Assembly (NCBI GenBank): GCA_015680685.1
Contig: MNCI01025366.1
Span: 114,357 to 178,356 of the forward strand
From: Gnetum montanum
Taxonomy: Eukaryota > Streptophyta > Gnetopsida > Gnetales > Gnetaceae
Direction: 5' to 3'
DNA length: 64,000 bases
A program made the position numbers and the translations under genes. Position 1 is the stretch's first letter; every line of letters starts with the position of its first letter. The notes beneath the pieces were generated by a model. That model was not told where the DNA came from, ran no database searches, and saw only the letters and a list, made by a program, of their open reading frames with translations. This document shows positions 44,481-56,735 of this stretch, in pieces.

Positions 44481-45535
44481 ATCATCAACAACCAGGCAAA
44501 ACTTGAAAAGATCTGTTGCTGTAGTAGGTTGTTCATGTTCCATAAAGACTTACTACATGATTTGTCTCATGGATACTAATGAAGCTGATGTTGTTCATAA
44601 TTCTGTCTGTGTTGAAAATTTCACGTTGTGACCTCATCTCCTTGTTAAAGTGTTTAGCTGACTGTTTCATTGGTGGTTTTTCTTGTCTTCTTGGAGTTTT
44701 GTTTGCAGGATTACACTTCTAAGGCGTTTGTGCATAGATGCACTTCATCGTGATGACAAGGTATCACATTCTTCCTAATGCACGTAACTAGGTTAATCAA
44801 TTTGTTCATAAGTACATTCTTGACTCCCGATACATCCCCTATTTCCCCCATCATGTCCTACTCAATTATACCCCTAGATACATTCCACTCAACTCAATAC
44901 TCTTGATACACTATTGCACACTATAGCTCTCTAAGCAGTTGCGACGCAAAACAAAATACACAGTACATGATGCAAAATGCAAGTGCTCATACACAAGCAC
45001 AGCACAAAAAGCAAGCTCTTTCAAAAATACCAAAAAAAAATAAAAGGGTCAAAGAGCGAAATGCATGGAAAAGGTCTTCATGACCCCATTGACATCATAA
45101 ACAAAAGACTATTGGCTATTCTCATACAAGCCCCAGGCAAGAAGGCAATTGTCTTGAAAAATAGTTACACTTGTGTCTCAAAGAGACCATGTTGCACATC
45201 ATCGCATGGCTTTGGCTATTTACAATGGGCCCCGTGAACATTCTATAAGAGTCCCTTTTCTCCAAAGAATGCACCTTCCTACGTCTTGGCTCCGAGTCTG
45301 CTGAGCACTGGCTATGGACAAAGACCAAAGATATAACTTGTTCACAAGATAGCATTCCTCTCCCATAGATCCTGGCAGTAGTTATCACCCTTGACCAACT
45401 CTTGGCTTCCCCTAGTTGATACCAACCCCCTCCCCTTGCATCCCAAACTACATTTTCCTGATCCTATGTACTATTGGACACAATGCGATGACATCTAGTG
45501 GGCTGATGGATAATGTTTGGTACTTGTTTGTTCAT
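44481..45535 (+). other. E 3' non-coding region
   Basis: No coding frame is supportable. From about 44700 it resembles H1's 11270-11430 segment (TTTGCAGGAT, GATGCACTTCATC, AAGGTATCACATTC and TAACTAGGTTAA pieces), so it is a conserved 3' region of the H1/E type ahead of the polypurine tract. Confidence 0.65.
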
Positions 45536-45612
45536 GGTGTTTTGCACTTCTTTGTCGACGCCTCTCGAGTGGATCCCTCTAGACATCAACAAAGAGAGGC
45601 CAATGAAACACC
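45536..45612 (+). other. PPT and 3'-LTR junction hairpin of E
   Basis: GGTGTTTTGC, TTCTTTGTCGACGCCTC and TCGAG on the left pair with CTCTAGACATCAACAAAGA and GAAACACC on the right. The tract CAACAAAGAGAGGCCAA precedes the LTR start at 45604. This is the most complete of the six copies of the structure. Confidence 0.8.
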
Positions 45613-47340
45613 ACTAGTTTTGGCCTAACACTTTGAAATAAGAACAACTCAAGCCCTTTCAAGCATTCGGAAGATAAAATTTAACTAAGGCATGAAACTC
45701 AAGTCCAGGTTGCTCAAGCCAGCTTGATCACACTATTAAGCTAGCTTGCCCTCAGCATGAGCAACTCCAACAGTTTTAAAATCAAATAAAAAATTATCCA
45801 AATCTGAGGGTGCAAGCCATCCTCAAGAGCCATTGATGTCCACTCCAAGTCTCAACATTCAAGAGTCCAAATTTTAAGCCAAACTACATAGTTTTTTGCA
45901 GGTCACACTGGGCAGTCATGCTAGGCATGACCACAATATGACCAACTTTCAGAGCCTCAAAACAGCACCAAAATGGTTTGATTTTAAAGGGACAAGTCAC
46001 TTTCAAGGTCCATTAATGATTTCTCCAAGTTTCAGCCTCTAGAACTTCTAACTTCAACTCCAAAAATGCTCATTTTTATCACTGATGCCCAGGTCATGCT
46101 AGTAGCATGAGTCCAACGTGACCAACTTTCAAAAAATTCTTAGCATTAGAAAATTTCAGAAAATTCCAGAAAATTCTCAGCTTCAGAAAATTTCAGAAAA
46201 TTCCAAAAAATTCTTAGCATCAAAAAATTCCAAAAAATTCTCAGCATCAGTAACTCCCAAAAAATTCCAAAAAATTCTCAACACCAGAAAATTTGAGAAA
46301 ATTCTCAACTTCCAGAAAATTCTAGAAAACTCAGGGACAAATAAGTTTTAAGCCAGACGGGTTGAATTTCCCTTGTACATTTCATTGTAAATCTTCATTT
46401 GTGGGATAGTCAGGCCCTCATAGTCTAAATTAAATATACTTTCATGGGCTTAAATAACCCATAAATTGTAAAATGCGATGTACCTGGTCAAGAACGTAGC
46501 TTGCCAACACACATCCAACTCATACACAACTATCCGACACACATCCAACTCTCACCAGCACACATCCAACCCAAGCATAATTGTCCATTGAACACATGTC
46601 ACAGGATCCTGTTTCCTCTCATCTCTCAATCATTAATTCCATCCATAGATTCTGTGCCCGAGTTCGGCCCAACCTTATAAATACCCTGTCAATTCACATA
46701 AACCAGGGGTGGGCAATTAGAGACATTGGCAATTCTGAGAAAGTACAAAACCTGCAATCCTTGGGCGCTTGGCACACTTGTTGGCATCCAAGAATTTCTC
46801 GCATTCATCACATCACATCATCAAATCATCACATTATCATGTTACATCACCCCGGGGCTAGGTGTTCGACTTGCCATCTACACGTAGCTACGCTTTGACT
46901 GGTGCACATCTTTTCTAAGAAATACATTATTCTCATTTTGCCAACCAAACATTATTTTGATTTTCTATTTCATGTTCTATTTTTATGTTCTGTTTACATT
47001 TTTTCTTTCATTTAGTTTACATTCAATTTACACATTCAGTCTAGTTTACGTCTTGTTTACGCCTTACATTTACACTTACATCTTACGTCTCACGGCTCAT
47101 GTTTACATTTTACGCGCATTTACACATTTTAAGACATCATTTACAATAACTCCAGCACTATCCATAGCTTACGCTCAAGGAAGTCCTTGGTTGATTTGCG
47201 TGTAGACCATCCAAGGCACTCTACCTTCGTTTACTTTTCTAGCTTTCCCTTGAGCGAAGGCAGGGTCAGTTGTGCCTGCCCGATGATCTCTCGGTGTCTG
47301 TTTCCCTTCTAGCCTTACACTGATGATTTAGGTCAGTACA
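45604..47340 (+). repeat. E 3' LTR, 1737 bp
   Basis: Starts TGAAACACCACTAG and ends GGTCAGTACA. It matches the 5' LTR throughout; the CAGAAAATTC tandem array (about 46120-46330) is shorter than in the 5' LTR. TATA box CTTATAAATA at about 46673-46683. Confidence 0.93.
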
Positions 47341-47595
47341 AGTCCCAGCAAACTACTATTCTAGTTTAAGGTCCCAGCAAACCATACATGTCAATTTAAT
47401 ATCATAGCGGATGTGCCGTGCCAGTTTATAGTTATGGCAGACTAGTTGTGCCAGTTTTACGTCATAGCGGACGATCGCTACCAGTTTAATGTCATAGCAG
47501 ACACTGCTTGTTGCCGCCAGTTTAACGTCGTAGCAGAAGCTGCTTGGTGCTACCAATTTAATGTCGTAGTGGACGTTGCTTGTTGTTGTCATGCT
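47341..47595 (-). repeat. M2 minisatellite 3' of integrase
   Basis: About seven units on the plus strand of GCCAGTTTAATGTCATAGCGGAC type; the element strand reads ATGACATTAAACTGGC. It was split from 33260-33301 by the E insertion. Confidence 0.87.
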
Positions 47596-50500
47596 TCAGA
47601 TGTAGTACTACTTGAGGTACAAGTGATTCACTAGGTTGGTGAACTTGTTACCATCCATGTCTACCAGCTTGAGGGCTCCATTCCCAAAGGCTTTAGTGAC
47701 CATGTATGGGCCTTCCCAGTTGGCTGAGAATTTGCTCACATGCTCACGGATAGCTTTGAGGACGAGGTCTCCCTTCTGTACTGGCCGTTGATGCATGTCT
47801 ACATGGTGCTTTTGCTATTGCTTGCTCTGGTAGTGCTCTATGCAGCTTAGCATCTGCGCGCACTCTTCCTCTATTGAGTCGAGGTCGATGATCCACAACT
47901 TGTTGTTCTAGGCTTCACTCACGACATTAGATAGGATCATCTGCAATGATGGTACCTGCAACTCAAGACGCAACACAGCTTCAAATCCATAAACAAGGTT
48001 GTAAGGAGTCTTACTTGTCGTAGTTCTGCATGTCGTTCTATAGGCCCATAGAACGTAGAGGATTTTCTCATGCCACTACCTCTTGCTATTGTCAAGCATC
48101 TGCTTCAGCAAGTTGATGATGGACTTATTTGTAACCTTTGCCTGTCCATTCACGTGCAGGTAATACGAGGAGGAGGATGATTTCCTAATGCCTAGATTGC
48201 TGCAGAAGGTTCAGGTTTCCGTACTACTGAATTTTGGTCCATTGTTGGTTACAATAGTCATCGGAAGCCCAAACCTTGTCACGATGTTGTCTAGGATGAA
48301 GTGGTAGATTTTTTGAGACGTCATTTTCCTCAGGGGAATAGCTTTCACCCACTTAGTAAAATAGTCAGTGGAGGTCATAATGAAGCTATGCCCTGCGGAG
48401 GACTTAGGCGTGATAGGTCCTATGAGGTCTAGTCCCCATTGTTGGAAAGGCCACGTGATTTGCGTTGGGTGTAGGTCCGTAGGTGAGATGTATATGATAT
48501 TTTCGTATCTCTAGCACGTGTCACACATCTTGACTTTTAATAGGCAGTCACACTCCATGTGGGGCCAATAGTACCCTAGGCATCTAATTTTTGCAGCCAT
48601 AGCCCTCGATGCTATGTGTCCATCACACAATCCCTCATGCACCTGCTCCCCATCCATGCATGCTAGCAATATCCCATTATAAGAATGTTGGCACATGGCA
48701 ACATTTCCCATGAGCGTATATTGTTGGGCACGCTTGCGAATCGCATCTCTCTGAGTAGATGTTAGTCCACTTGGGGGTTCATCATGTTCTAGATAGGCTT
48801 TAATGTTAGCATACCACTCCTAGGTTTCCGCGGCACTGATGGAGGCCATGTGTCCCACCCGAGTGATAGGCTCAGTACATTTGACAATCGAAGTTAGCAG
48901 ACTTGCAAATGAGTGTGGTGGAATATTTAATGCTAGGGTGGCTAAGGCGTCTACCATGATGTTCTCGTTGTGTGGCACGTGTTGCACATCTATGGTTGCA
49001 AATTTCTTAAGCATGCTTTTCGCTAGGTCACAGTAGGGTTGTAGGTGTGTAGCTTTGCAGGCATAGACCTCGATTATTTGATTCACAACTAGTTGTAAAT
49101 CACTATGGATTGCCAACTGTTGTATGCATAGTGTTTGGGCAGCTGAGAGGCCTCTGAGTAGCCCCTCATACTCTGCCACATTGTTGGTGCAGGGGAACGC
49201 AAAACGATAAGCAAATGGATGCATTTCCCCAGAGGGAAACGTAATGACAACAGTTGCACTACCTCCTCACATGGTTGAAGCACCGTCAAAGTGTAGAGTA
49301 CCTTCCAGGTGCGATGGTACAATGTTGATAGTGCCAACATGTTTGTCTAGGAATTCAAGATCTATGGTTGCGTGGTCGTCAACAGGTGAGGCTGTAAGTT
49401 GCGTTGCTATCGCCTGACCCTTAGTTGACAACTAGCTTACATAGTGTAGGTTGAACTCTGTGGTTATTGCTTTCCATCGGGCTATCCAACTACTTTCATA
49501 CAAGTTGTTAGTGATAGCCCGGAGTCTGTTGCTCTTGCAAATGATGTTAATTGTACTGCAAAATAGGTAGTGCCTCCACTTTTTTAACGCAAACACTAAG
49601 AGAAGGCAATTCCTCTCCACTTCATTGTATTTTTCCTCATGCATTATTAATGCATGACTCAGATAATACACTGGTATCTCAGATCTGTCGTCTCATTTAT
49701 GACATAGCAGTGCTGTGATAGATGTGTCAGAGGTGGCAAGGTAGATGAAGAAAGGCTTACCCTGCTATGGCTGATGCACAATTGGGAGATGTAAAAGCTC
49801 TCCCTTCAAGTCATAGAAGGCTTGTTGACATTGGGTTGTCCACTCGAAGTTAATCCTTTTCTTTAGAAGATGTTGCATGAGGTGTAACTTGTCAGTCAAC
49901 TTTGTTATAAACCTTCGGATGAACTATACCCTACCTTGTAGCCCATGTAGCTCCTTAAGATTTATAGGGGGTGCCAAGTTGATGATGGCCTTGACTTTGT
50001 TAGGGTCCACCTGTATCCTAGCCTTCGATACCACAAACCTTAACATGCGTCTGGTTTTTACCCCAAAGATACACTTCTTAGTATTAAGACGTAGATTGTG
50101 CATTTGACAACACTTGAGGACTACCCCTAGATCACATGGGTGATCAGCTGCCTCCTTAGACTTGACTGCTACATCATCCATGTAGTTGTTTAACGTTTCT
50201 AGGATGTAGTCACTAAATATGTAAGTCATGGCTCGTTGGTAGCTTGCCCCAGCGTTTTTGAGCCCAACAGGCATCATGGTGTAACAAAAGGTCCCCCATG
50301 GGGTCATGAAGGTTTTTGTTAGCTGATGCTCTAGATTGATGCGAATTTGGCTGTAGCCGGAGAAACCATCCATGAAGGATAGCAAGGCATTACCAACCGT
50401 AGTGTCGATGAGTTGATCTATGCTTGGAAGTGGGAAATTGTCCTTAATCGTTGCTTTGTTTAGATCTCGAAAGTCTATAGAGATCCGTATTCCTCCCATT

Positions 50501-51045
50501 TTCTTAGAAACCATGACAATGTTGGACACCCATTCCGAATAATCAACTGCGCGGATGAAACCAGCTTGGTATAGCTTTGTGATCTCGTCCCTTACAACTA
50601 ATGCGATTTTTGGTTTGACTTTGCGAGCCTTCTGCTTGACTGCCTTCATACACAGGTCTAGGATGATGTTGTGTTGTATCAGCCTCGGATTTAAACCCGG
50701 CATGTCACTGTATGACCATGTGAAGACTTTGATATTGTCTTGTAGGATCTTGGCTACGTTTTCATGCGTCTGCGTGTCTAGGAGGGAGCTAAGTTTTAAT
50801 GTTTCTACTTCCCCCTTGGACATGATCATAGGCGTCTCCACGAGAGGATCCTTAGTTACATCCCCGGCCTCCAAATCTAGGGTTCGAACCATATGCTCGA
50901 GCCAGTCTAGGGATGTTTCTAAAGATGCTATGGTGCTAGCTATGGTTGACCCCCAGTTGATCAAGTCAGGGTTTAATTGTCTTGCGAGCTTGCCATGGGG
51001 ACCTTCTAAAGCCAAAGACGTGGAGAGATCGCGATGGATTTCCAT
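47596..51045 (-). pseudogene. pol: M2 pol: RT, two RNase H domains, integrase
   Basis: Start ATG 51045, preceded by TCTTGACAG as a sense splice acceptor. The linker and RT are open for 373 codons (51045-49924), the longest frame in the window, with MDGFSGYSQIRIN and a YMDDV catalytic box. Ty3 RNase H about 49680-49440; second RNase H about 49280-48880, keeping NNVAEYEGL. Integrase follows, with a zinc half-site reading VKMCDTC near 48515. The second catalytic position reads T-N-N-G instead of T-D-N-G (about 48250) and the third NGQAKVTNK instead of NGQAEA (about 48150), so two of the three acids are gone. The end, NLVNHLYLK, then a stop, is near 47610. Confidence 0.95.
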
Positions 51046-51888
51046 TTTTTGTTTAACCTGTCAAGATGAGATGAAAGTCTGGTTAAGAGGCACCTGTTGG
51101 TAGTAATCATGTATAACAAAAACTTGCAAAGCAATGACGAGATGTAACTAGCGAAGTATAATGTAATGATTAAAATTTTGCCAGTTTAAAGTCATGGTAG
51201 ACTATTATGGCATGGAGATGCAGAGCTGCTAAAATAGGAAGTGTAAAACTATCGATGTGAGAACATGAAGTTGCTAAGAAATGCAAAATCGCTGATGTGA
51301 AATTGTGAAACTGCTAGTTTAACATCATTGCGAACTGCGAACGTATAACAGATCAAAACTGCTAGTTTAAGGTCTTCTCAGACTAGTAACGAGAGTGGAA
51401 AGCTACGCTAAAAATTCTAGTTTAAGGTCTTTTCGGACAACGAAAGTTACAACTACGTTGGGGTTGCTAGTTTAAGATCTTTTTGAATCATTAAAGTTGC
51501 TACTACACCAACATTGCCAGTTTAAGGTATTTTCGGACCGGTAACAAAAACTATATATATATATATAGATATATATTTGTTTTTTGGGAAAGCAAGAAGT
51601 TAGCTTGGAGCGTGTCAAATTTTTAATGCCAACAGTGCTATGATGTCATGGTGAGCATGCTACGTTGTACGGTGCACTTCGCATTAAATGAAGAGAGAGC
51701 AACAAGTTTCCATTTTTTCACCATTATAGCCATAAATGGGGATTAAACCCTGGTAAGCTTGTCATTCTCACCGTAAGAGCGCAAAGCCCATATTCGGAGC
51801 ACAAAGCGATTTCGGACCGTAGAGCGATTATGCTAACAACAAGCCAAGCAATCTTCTATATAGTGACAAGGAAAAATCTACAAGCAGG
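51046..51888 (-). other. M2 spacer between pol and the antisense gene
   Basis: Minisatellite units of GCTAGTTTAAGGTCTTTTCGGAC type lie at about 51300-51545, in element orientation as elsewhere. A TATATATATATATA run is at 51553-51577. Just before the antisense start, CTATATAG (about 51856-51863) could be its TATA box, though it lies only about 30 bp from the ATG. No sense coding is seen. Confidence 0.55.
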
Positions 51889-54800
51889 ATGATGGCTCCA
51901 AAGAAGGAATGTACCCACTTGGTGCTCGCAAAGGTCGAGGAGGTGAAGAAAACCCTAGGGCGTGTGACACAAGCGCGTGTCGCGGTGCGGGAGGACACAC
52001 CATTCACCTGGTAGGCTACTATGCTTCCTTTGTTTCTTTGTGATTCTGTTATCATTTTTTGCTTCTGTTGTTCTCTGCTTTCATTTTGTATCCTAGTCTT
52101 AGTCATTTATGTTTTCTATCATCGCATTGTTTTGGCCTTTGCATCATCGCTATTGCCATTTCAGACGCGATGGATGCATAGGTGCTATGCTATCGTTGCA
52201 TGAAAGATCACTTAAATCACCACTACTATGGTTGTCATAACCGTAGGGGTTTGAACAATTTAAGTTACTTGGCTTTCTAATGGCATAGCGTAGGATCCTC
52301 AAAAGATTTGGCCATGTGTGACGTGGCATGCGACACATGTTCTGTCGAGGCATGTTGTTAACCACCTTGTTAGGATTAATTTCTCTATTGCTATGCTAAC
52401 CTATTTTTCCTGTGCTATCGATGTCATGTTCTTGCTACACTATGTGTGGGAAGAGGGTTATGCTACACTATACGCATGAATTGCTAGGTATTGCTATGTT
52501 GTGTGCGCATTGCACTTAGACATGATGCTAACACTTGCTGGTTGCGTTGTGTAGGATGGGGCTAAGATCAATTCTGATTATCCTAGAAATTGCAGCGGCC
52601 CTGTGTCATGTGAGCAAACTTGTGGCCAACGCTCCTCCTCCCCAGATACGTGTGGAAAAGCAAGGAACTTGGTTCAGGAAAGGAGCACAGGAGTTCCTAC
52701 AATACCTCCTCGAACACTTCAGTGTCATCTTTTGGTCATACCTAGAGGAGGAGGAGGCAGCCGTCATAACCGAAGCCATATTTCCTGGGGCAAGCTGAGG
52801 CATCCTGAGGTTTCTGACGGATAGGGCAATCATGAACAAGCAAGGAGAAGGATCCAGTCAACATCCAACAAGGTTTAGGTGTTTGTCTTGGATCTGAGAT
52901 ATGCCTAAATACAGCTGCTACCATTCTTACAACACATTATTTTTCACACGTTATATGGAAACGTGCTTCCAAAACCCACCAGGAACTATTTAGTGTGCTG
53001 GTGGGTGAGTTTTGTAGCCTTGTTCTGTTGTGCTGAAGCAACATTGGCCATATTGGCCAAATGCTAATAGTATGTTTTTGTTACCAAGTTCTACATCAAC
53101 AAGGACGGGTTTCACGACCAACCAGCTCTGCTGACTACAGCACGTATAGACCTACAGGAGTTCTCTTCTGCTAAGAACCTACGGGTGGGTCTGATTGGTC
53201 AATACAGGGGTGAATACCACACCTACCCACACCTATTCTCCATTTCCTACAATCAGTGTAAGGGGTCTAGTTGGCTAGATGAGGGGTGGGCAAAACCCTT
53301 CAAACTGATCACTGTTGATCAAGTTCTAATTAGTCTTCCGTCATTCCCGTCATCGTACAAACCTATTGGGCTAAACAGTAAGTGTTTCATGCTTAAGTGT
53401 CCTTGCAATCTTTGTATTTTCTGCATTTTTATGCTAAACATTTCTTGTGAAAACTATTATAGGGACGAAGAAGCCTTAGGAGGTGATGGTGGTAACCGTC
53501 GAGACATAGGAGGCAAACATCTACTTCAAGTATGGGGAAGTAGATATGAGCCAATGCTAAATAAGTGGTGTGACTTCAGACTCCTTGGTCTAGAATATCC
53601 AAAAGGTTGGGCTTATGGATCTATTCTTGGCCCTGAATCTGAGCGTTCCTGCTACCGAGATGCTCTCCCTAATCAACTCCTTTTCTGACAAGGCAAGCCG
53701 CTTCCACATGCACATACAGGAAGTGTGGGTGGTCATTGAAATCAATGACCAGCTATTCGGGGACCTCTTCGGTGTCCCTGCTAAAGGTGTCCTCATAAGG
53801 TTGAAGGGCAAGAAGGAGCTGACCCTTCAGAAGAAGGACATTCAAGAGTGCTTGGGGATTGCTAAGGAGTAGAAGGGGCTCCCCATGGAGAAACTTAAAG
53901 AAGGACCCGCCAAGGGGATTTACCCTATCTTCTACGCTCACGCATTCCCCTAGCTACTTTCCCAAGGGAAGGTCCTAGGGATTGAGCAGGCCTAGATAAT
54001 GCGTGAGGTCATGGAAGAGGGGGCCCGTTACAACTGGGCCAGGTTTCTATGTAAAGGCTTACAGGCTGAAATCTTGGGACTCCATAAGAAATCGGAGTCC
54101 CGTTCCAACATATATTATGCCTTTTACATAGCCTGTCTGAAGCGTTTCGTAGAGTTTTTGGTGATTCACAAGAATGGAGCCTGGGTCATGTGAAATCGCA
54201 ACCAGATTTCCAGACCATGGATTCGCCAGATCCTCTGGACCACCCAAGCCCAAGATCCCCCGAAAATAATTGGAGAGTCATCATTCTCTATGATGACTAA
54301 AGATCAGGTGTCCTGCAACATTCATGGCCAAGACAGCATAGGAGAGACGCCCCCTGCTGTAGCTAGTAGCATGTCATGGGGGGAACGTTTCATAGCCGAG
54401 ACCATGGCCAAGAAGTTGCAATGGAAGAGGCCTTCTCCAGCTAAGGAAATCCTTCGCATGGAGGAAGAGGAGGGGTAGAGACTACGGTTTAAGCTGTAGA
54501 GGATGCAACCCCCCATTGGTAAATGCTTTTATTTAATGTCTACTTTGTTATTATCTGCTACGTTATGCCATGCTAGGTGGCATAGCGTAGCACTTACTTT
54601 AAGCTAACTTGTTTTGGACTAACACAAACATGCTTCTTGACTGGCATAGGAAGAAGAAGAAGAAGAAGAAGGTGACAAAGAGGTGTCAGCCCTTAAGACG
54701 GGGGTGACAAATAAAGAAATGGAGGCCCCAGTCTCGGAAGAAAGGGCCTCGATCAAGAAGAAAGGAGCTCTTGCCGCTAAGGCAGGGGCTCTCGTTATCA

Positions 54801-56349
54801 GGTAGAATCCTCCTACTAACGAGGAGGGCATTTTTAGAGATGAAGAAGAGTCTCCCTTGAATAAAAAAGATGTTGGTCTCTCGAAAGAAAAGGCACCAAG
54901 GCATGAAGAAGAGGCCTATACAGACTTGGTAGGGACTTCTACCAAGACTGTCGCCATCGTCTTGCATAAGCAAGAAGGGAGACCGCAACCAGACACTGGT
55001 AAGTTTAGCAATGTGTCTACCTTGTCATAGCCCATTTCAGCCATTGCTAATATATTTGGTTATGTAACAGGTGCCACTGTTGATGCCGCAGGACCCCCTT
55101 TGACTCGTGCAAAACCATGGGCTGACATCCCTGATAAATTTACGTTCATTCAAGGAATCGTCGATGACATGATCAACTACCTTCAGTAGGTGGACTCTGA
55201 CGCAGGTAAGTAGTAGTATTAGGTGCTCTCATGTTGCTATGCTAGAATCTCTTGAGCTTGCTAATCTTGCTATGCTAACGCGATTGTTATGCTATTGTTG
55301 TTATGGTAGCCTCTCGGCTCAAATGGGACCCAGCACGGCCTTTGAAAGTTGGTGCCATGCCTACATTTCCACCTAAAGTGACCGAGGTGTCTCATCACGC
55401 ATATGATGAGGCTTGCAAATGCACTTTGCACTCGACATGCTCCTTATGGGACTGTAAGCGCATCAACGAGGACTTGTGGAAGCAGGTCCAAAGAGCTTAG
55501 CAAAGGGAGGCTAACCTGAGCACCGAGGTGAAGGATCTCAAGTCGAGGAACGAGTTCCTCATAGCTTGTGACACTAATAATGAGGACTAGTGCATGGTTG
55601 TAATAAACTACATCAGATTTTGGATAGTCACGCGTCAAACTATTGAAGCCACCCGCAAAATAATAGAATGGATGCAAATGGACTTGTTAGCCCAAAAGTG
55701 TTAGGATTTGAAAGACTTTAGTGCCAAGGTTTATGAATGGGGGCAGTCCCAGAAGAACCACAAACACATGTATAAACTGGAAAATGCCACCCATTGTAAA
55801 TTGTATAGAGACACTGCTATGGAGGCGTTTACGTATAAAGCGTTCGTAAATGCTAGTGACACTTTTGAGGCCTATGCCAAGTTCAGAGAGCAGCTAAAGG
55901 TTACGAAGTCTCCTGATTGGAAAGTGGACCTTCCCACAGGAGAGACCGCAACCATCTCATTTCCCCGAGACCACCAGGGTGGACAATTGTCAAAAGGGAG
56001 AGAGCTGATGCGGACGTTGAAACAAGCAACAGGCGTTGGGTGGACATCACAGCAAAGGAGGTCTAGTGTCGCCTCAGGCTTGGTTTAGACTGGATACCCT
56101 TCGAGAAAGACGCAAGCCCTTCTCAAGTTAGTTGCTTTCTACTATATTAATGTTTAGTCTCTATTGTAGCTTGCATGCGTTGCTTTAGCTAACCACTTCA
56201 TTCCTACGATGCAGGCTCCAGATGAGGGCATAGGGCCCATAGAAAGAAGGAATGAAGAATTGGCAGAGGACAACGTAGGGGAAGGTGATGCAAAAAGAAA
56301 TGATGTAGAAACGAATGATGAGGATGATGTGAACAGGAACAACCCATGA
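51889..56349 (+). pseudogene. Antisense eight-exon gene inside M2
   Basis: Unrecognised gene, opposite to M2. Predicted exons: 51889-52010, 52555-53004, 53089-53377, 53463-54518, about 54650-54998, 55071-55205, 55310 to about 56127, and 56214-56349; TGA at 56347. Introns 1-3 match M1 in position, and phases 2 and 1 for introns 1 and 3; exon 2 to 3 is off by one base here. Exon 1 from its second ATG is 119 nt, as in M1. Exon 4 has a globular domain (DLFLAL, LFGDLFGVPAKG, YNWARFLCKG). Exon 5 opens with poly-Glu and is charged. Exon 7 is long, helical and probably coiled coil (EDLWKQVQRA, EVKDLKSRNEFL). The last exon is acidic. About fifteen stops, many at Gln or Trp. AATAAA at 56427 fits a poly-A signal. 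Confidence 0.7.
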
Positions 56350-56426
56350 CAGCATTGGATATTTTTTAAAAGTTTTGAATTTTTGTAACAAATTTTGCAA
56401 ACATTGTTTGAAAGACAATAGTTTTG

Positions 56427-56432
56427 AATAAA
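56427..56432 (+). terminator. Candidate poly-A signal of the M2 antisense gene
   Basis: AATAAA lies 78 bases after the TGA at 56347-56349, on the plus strand, before the minisatellite. The position suits 3' end formation, but the hexamer is common in AT-rich DNA. Confidence 0.4.
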
Positions 56433-56519
56433 GCAAAGAGAATTTTGTGAAACAGAAATTGATTCTGCCCTAACTTGTGCATTGTATACGTGCTGCATTT
56501 TGGTGTAAAATTTTCATGC

Positions 56520-56735
56520 TTTCATGCGCTAGTTTTAGGCCATTTCGGGCCATTGCTAGTTTAGTTCATTTCAGGCTCCTTCTACTTTTAGGCCGTTTTA
56601 GGCCATAGCTAGTTTTAGGCCATTTTAGGCCCTTTTGTAGCATAGTTTTAGGCCATTTTGGGCCATAGCTAGTTTTAGGCCATTTCGGGCCCTTGCATAG
56701 CATAGTTTTAGGTCGTTGCAGACCATAGCTAGTTT
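56520..56735 (-). repeat. M2 pro-RT minisatellite
   Basis: Six or seven units of GCTAGTTTTAGGCCATTTCGGGCC type on the plus strand, the same array as M1 26350-26790. Here it abuts the gag N-terminal remnant, showing that the DNA in between (Gag core and protease) has been removed. Confidence 0.85.

Larger units (their letters stand above)
33302..47340 (+). mobile_element. E: complete Tat-lineage element, 14 kb
   Basis: A plus-strand element inserted in M2's 3' minisatellite. 5' LTR 33302-35077, primer site 35083-35100, gag-protease 35340-38999, spacer 39000-40657 with an antisense exon remnant, pol 40658-44130, minisatellite 44131-44480, 3' non-coding to 45535, hairpin-PPT 45536-45612, 3' LTR 45604-47340. 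Flanks read GGTCC (33297-33301) and AGTCC (47341-47345), a five-base target duplication with one mismatch. Genes are broken by stops and frameshifts. Confidence 0.93.

Noticed and set aside
50555-51103. 182-codon plus-strand frame opposite M2 RT
   Set aside because: It is the complement shadow of a well-supported RT frame, with no similarity to the antisense gene and no counterpart in E.
54650-54680. GAA trinucleotide repeat as a simple microsatellite
   Set aside because: It is short and lies at the start of predicted exon 5, where it reads as poly-Glu; kept as part of that gene.
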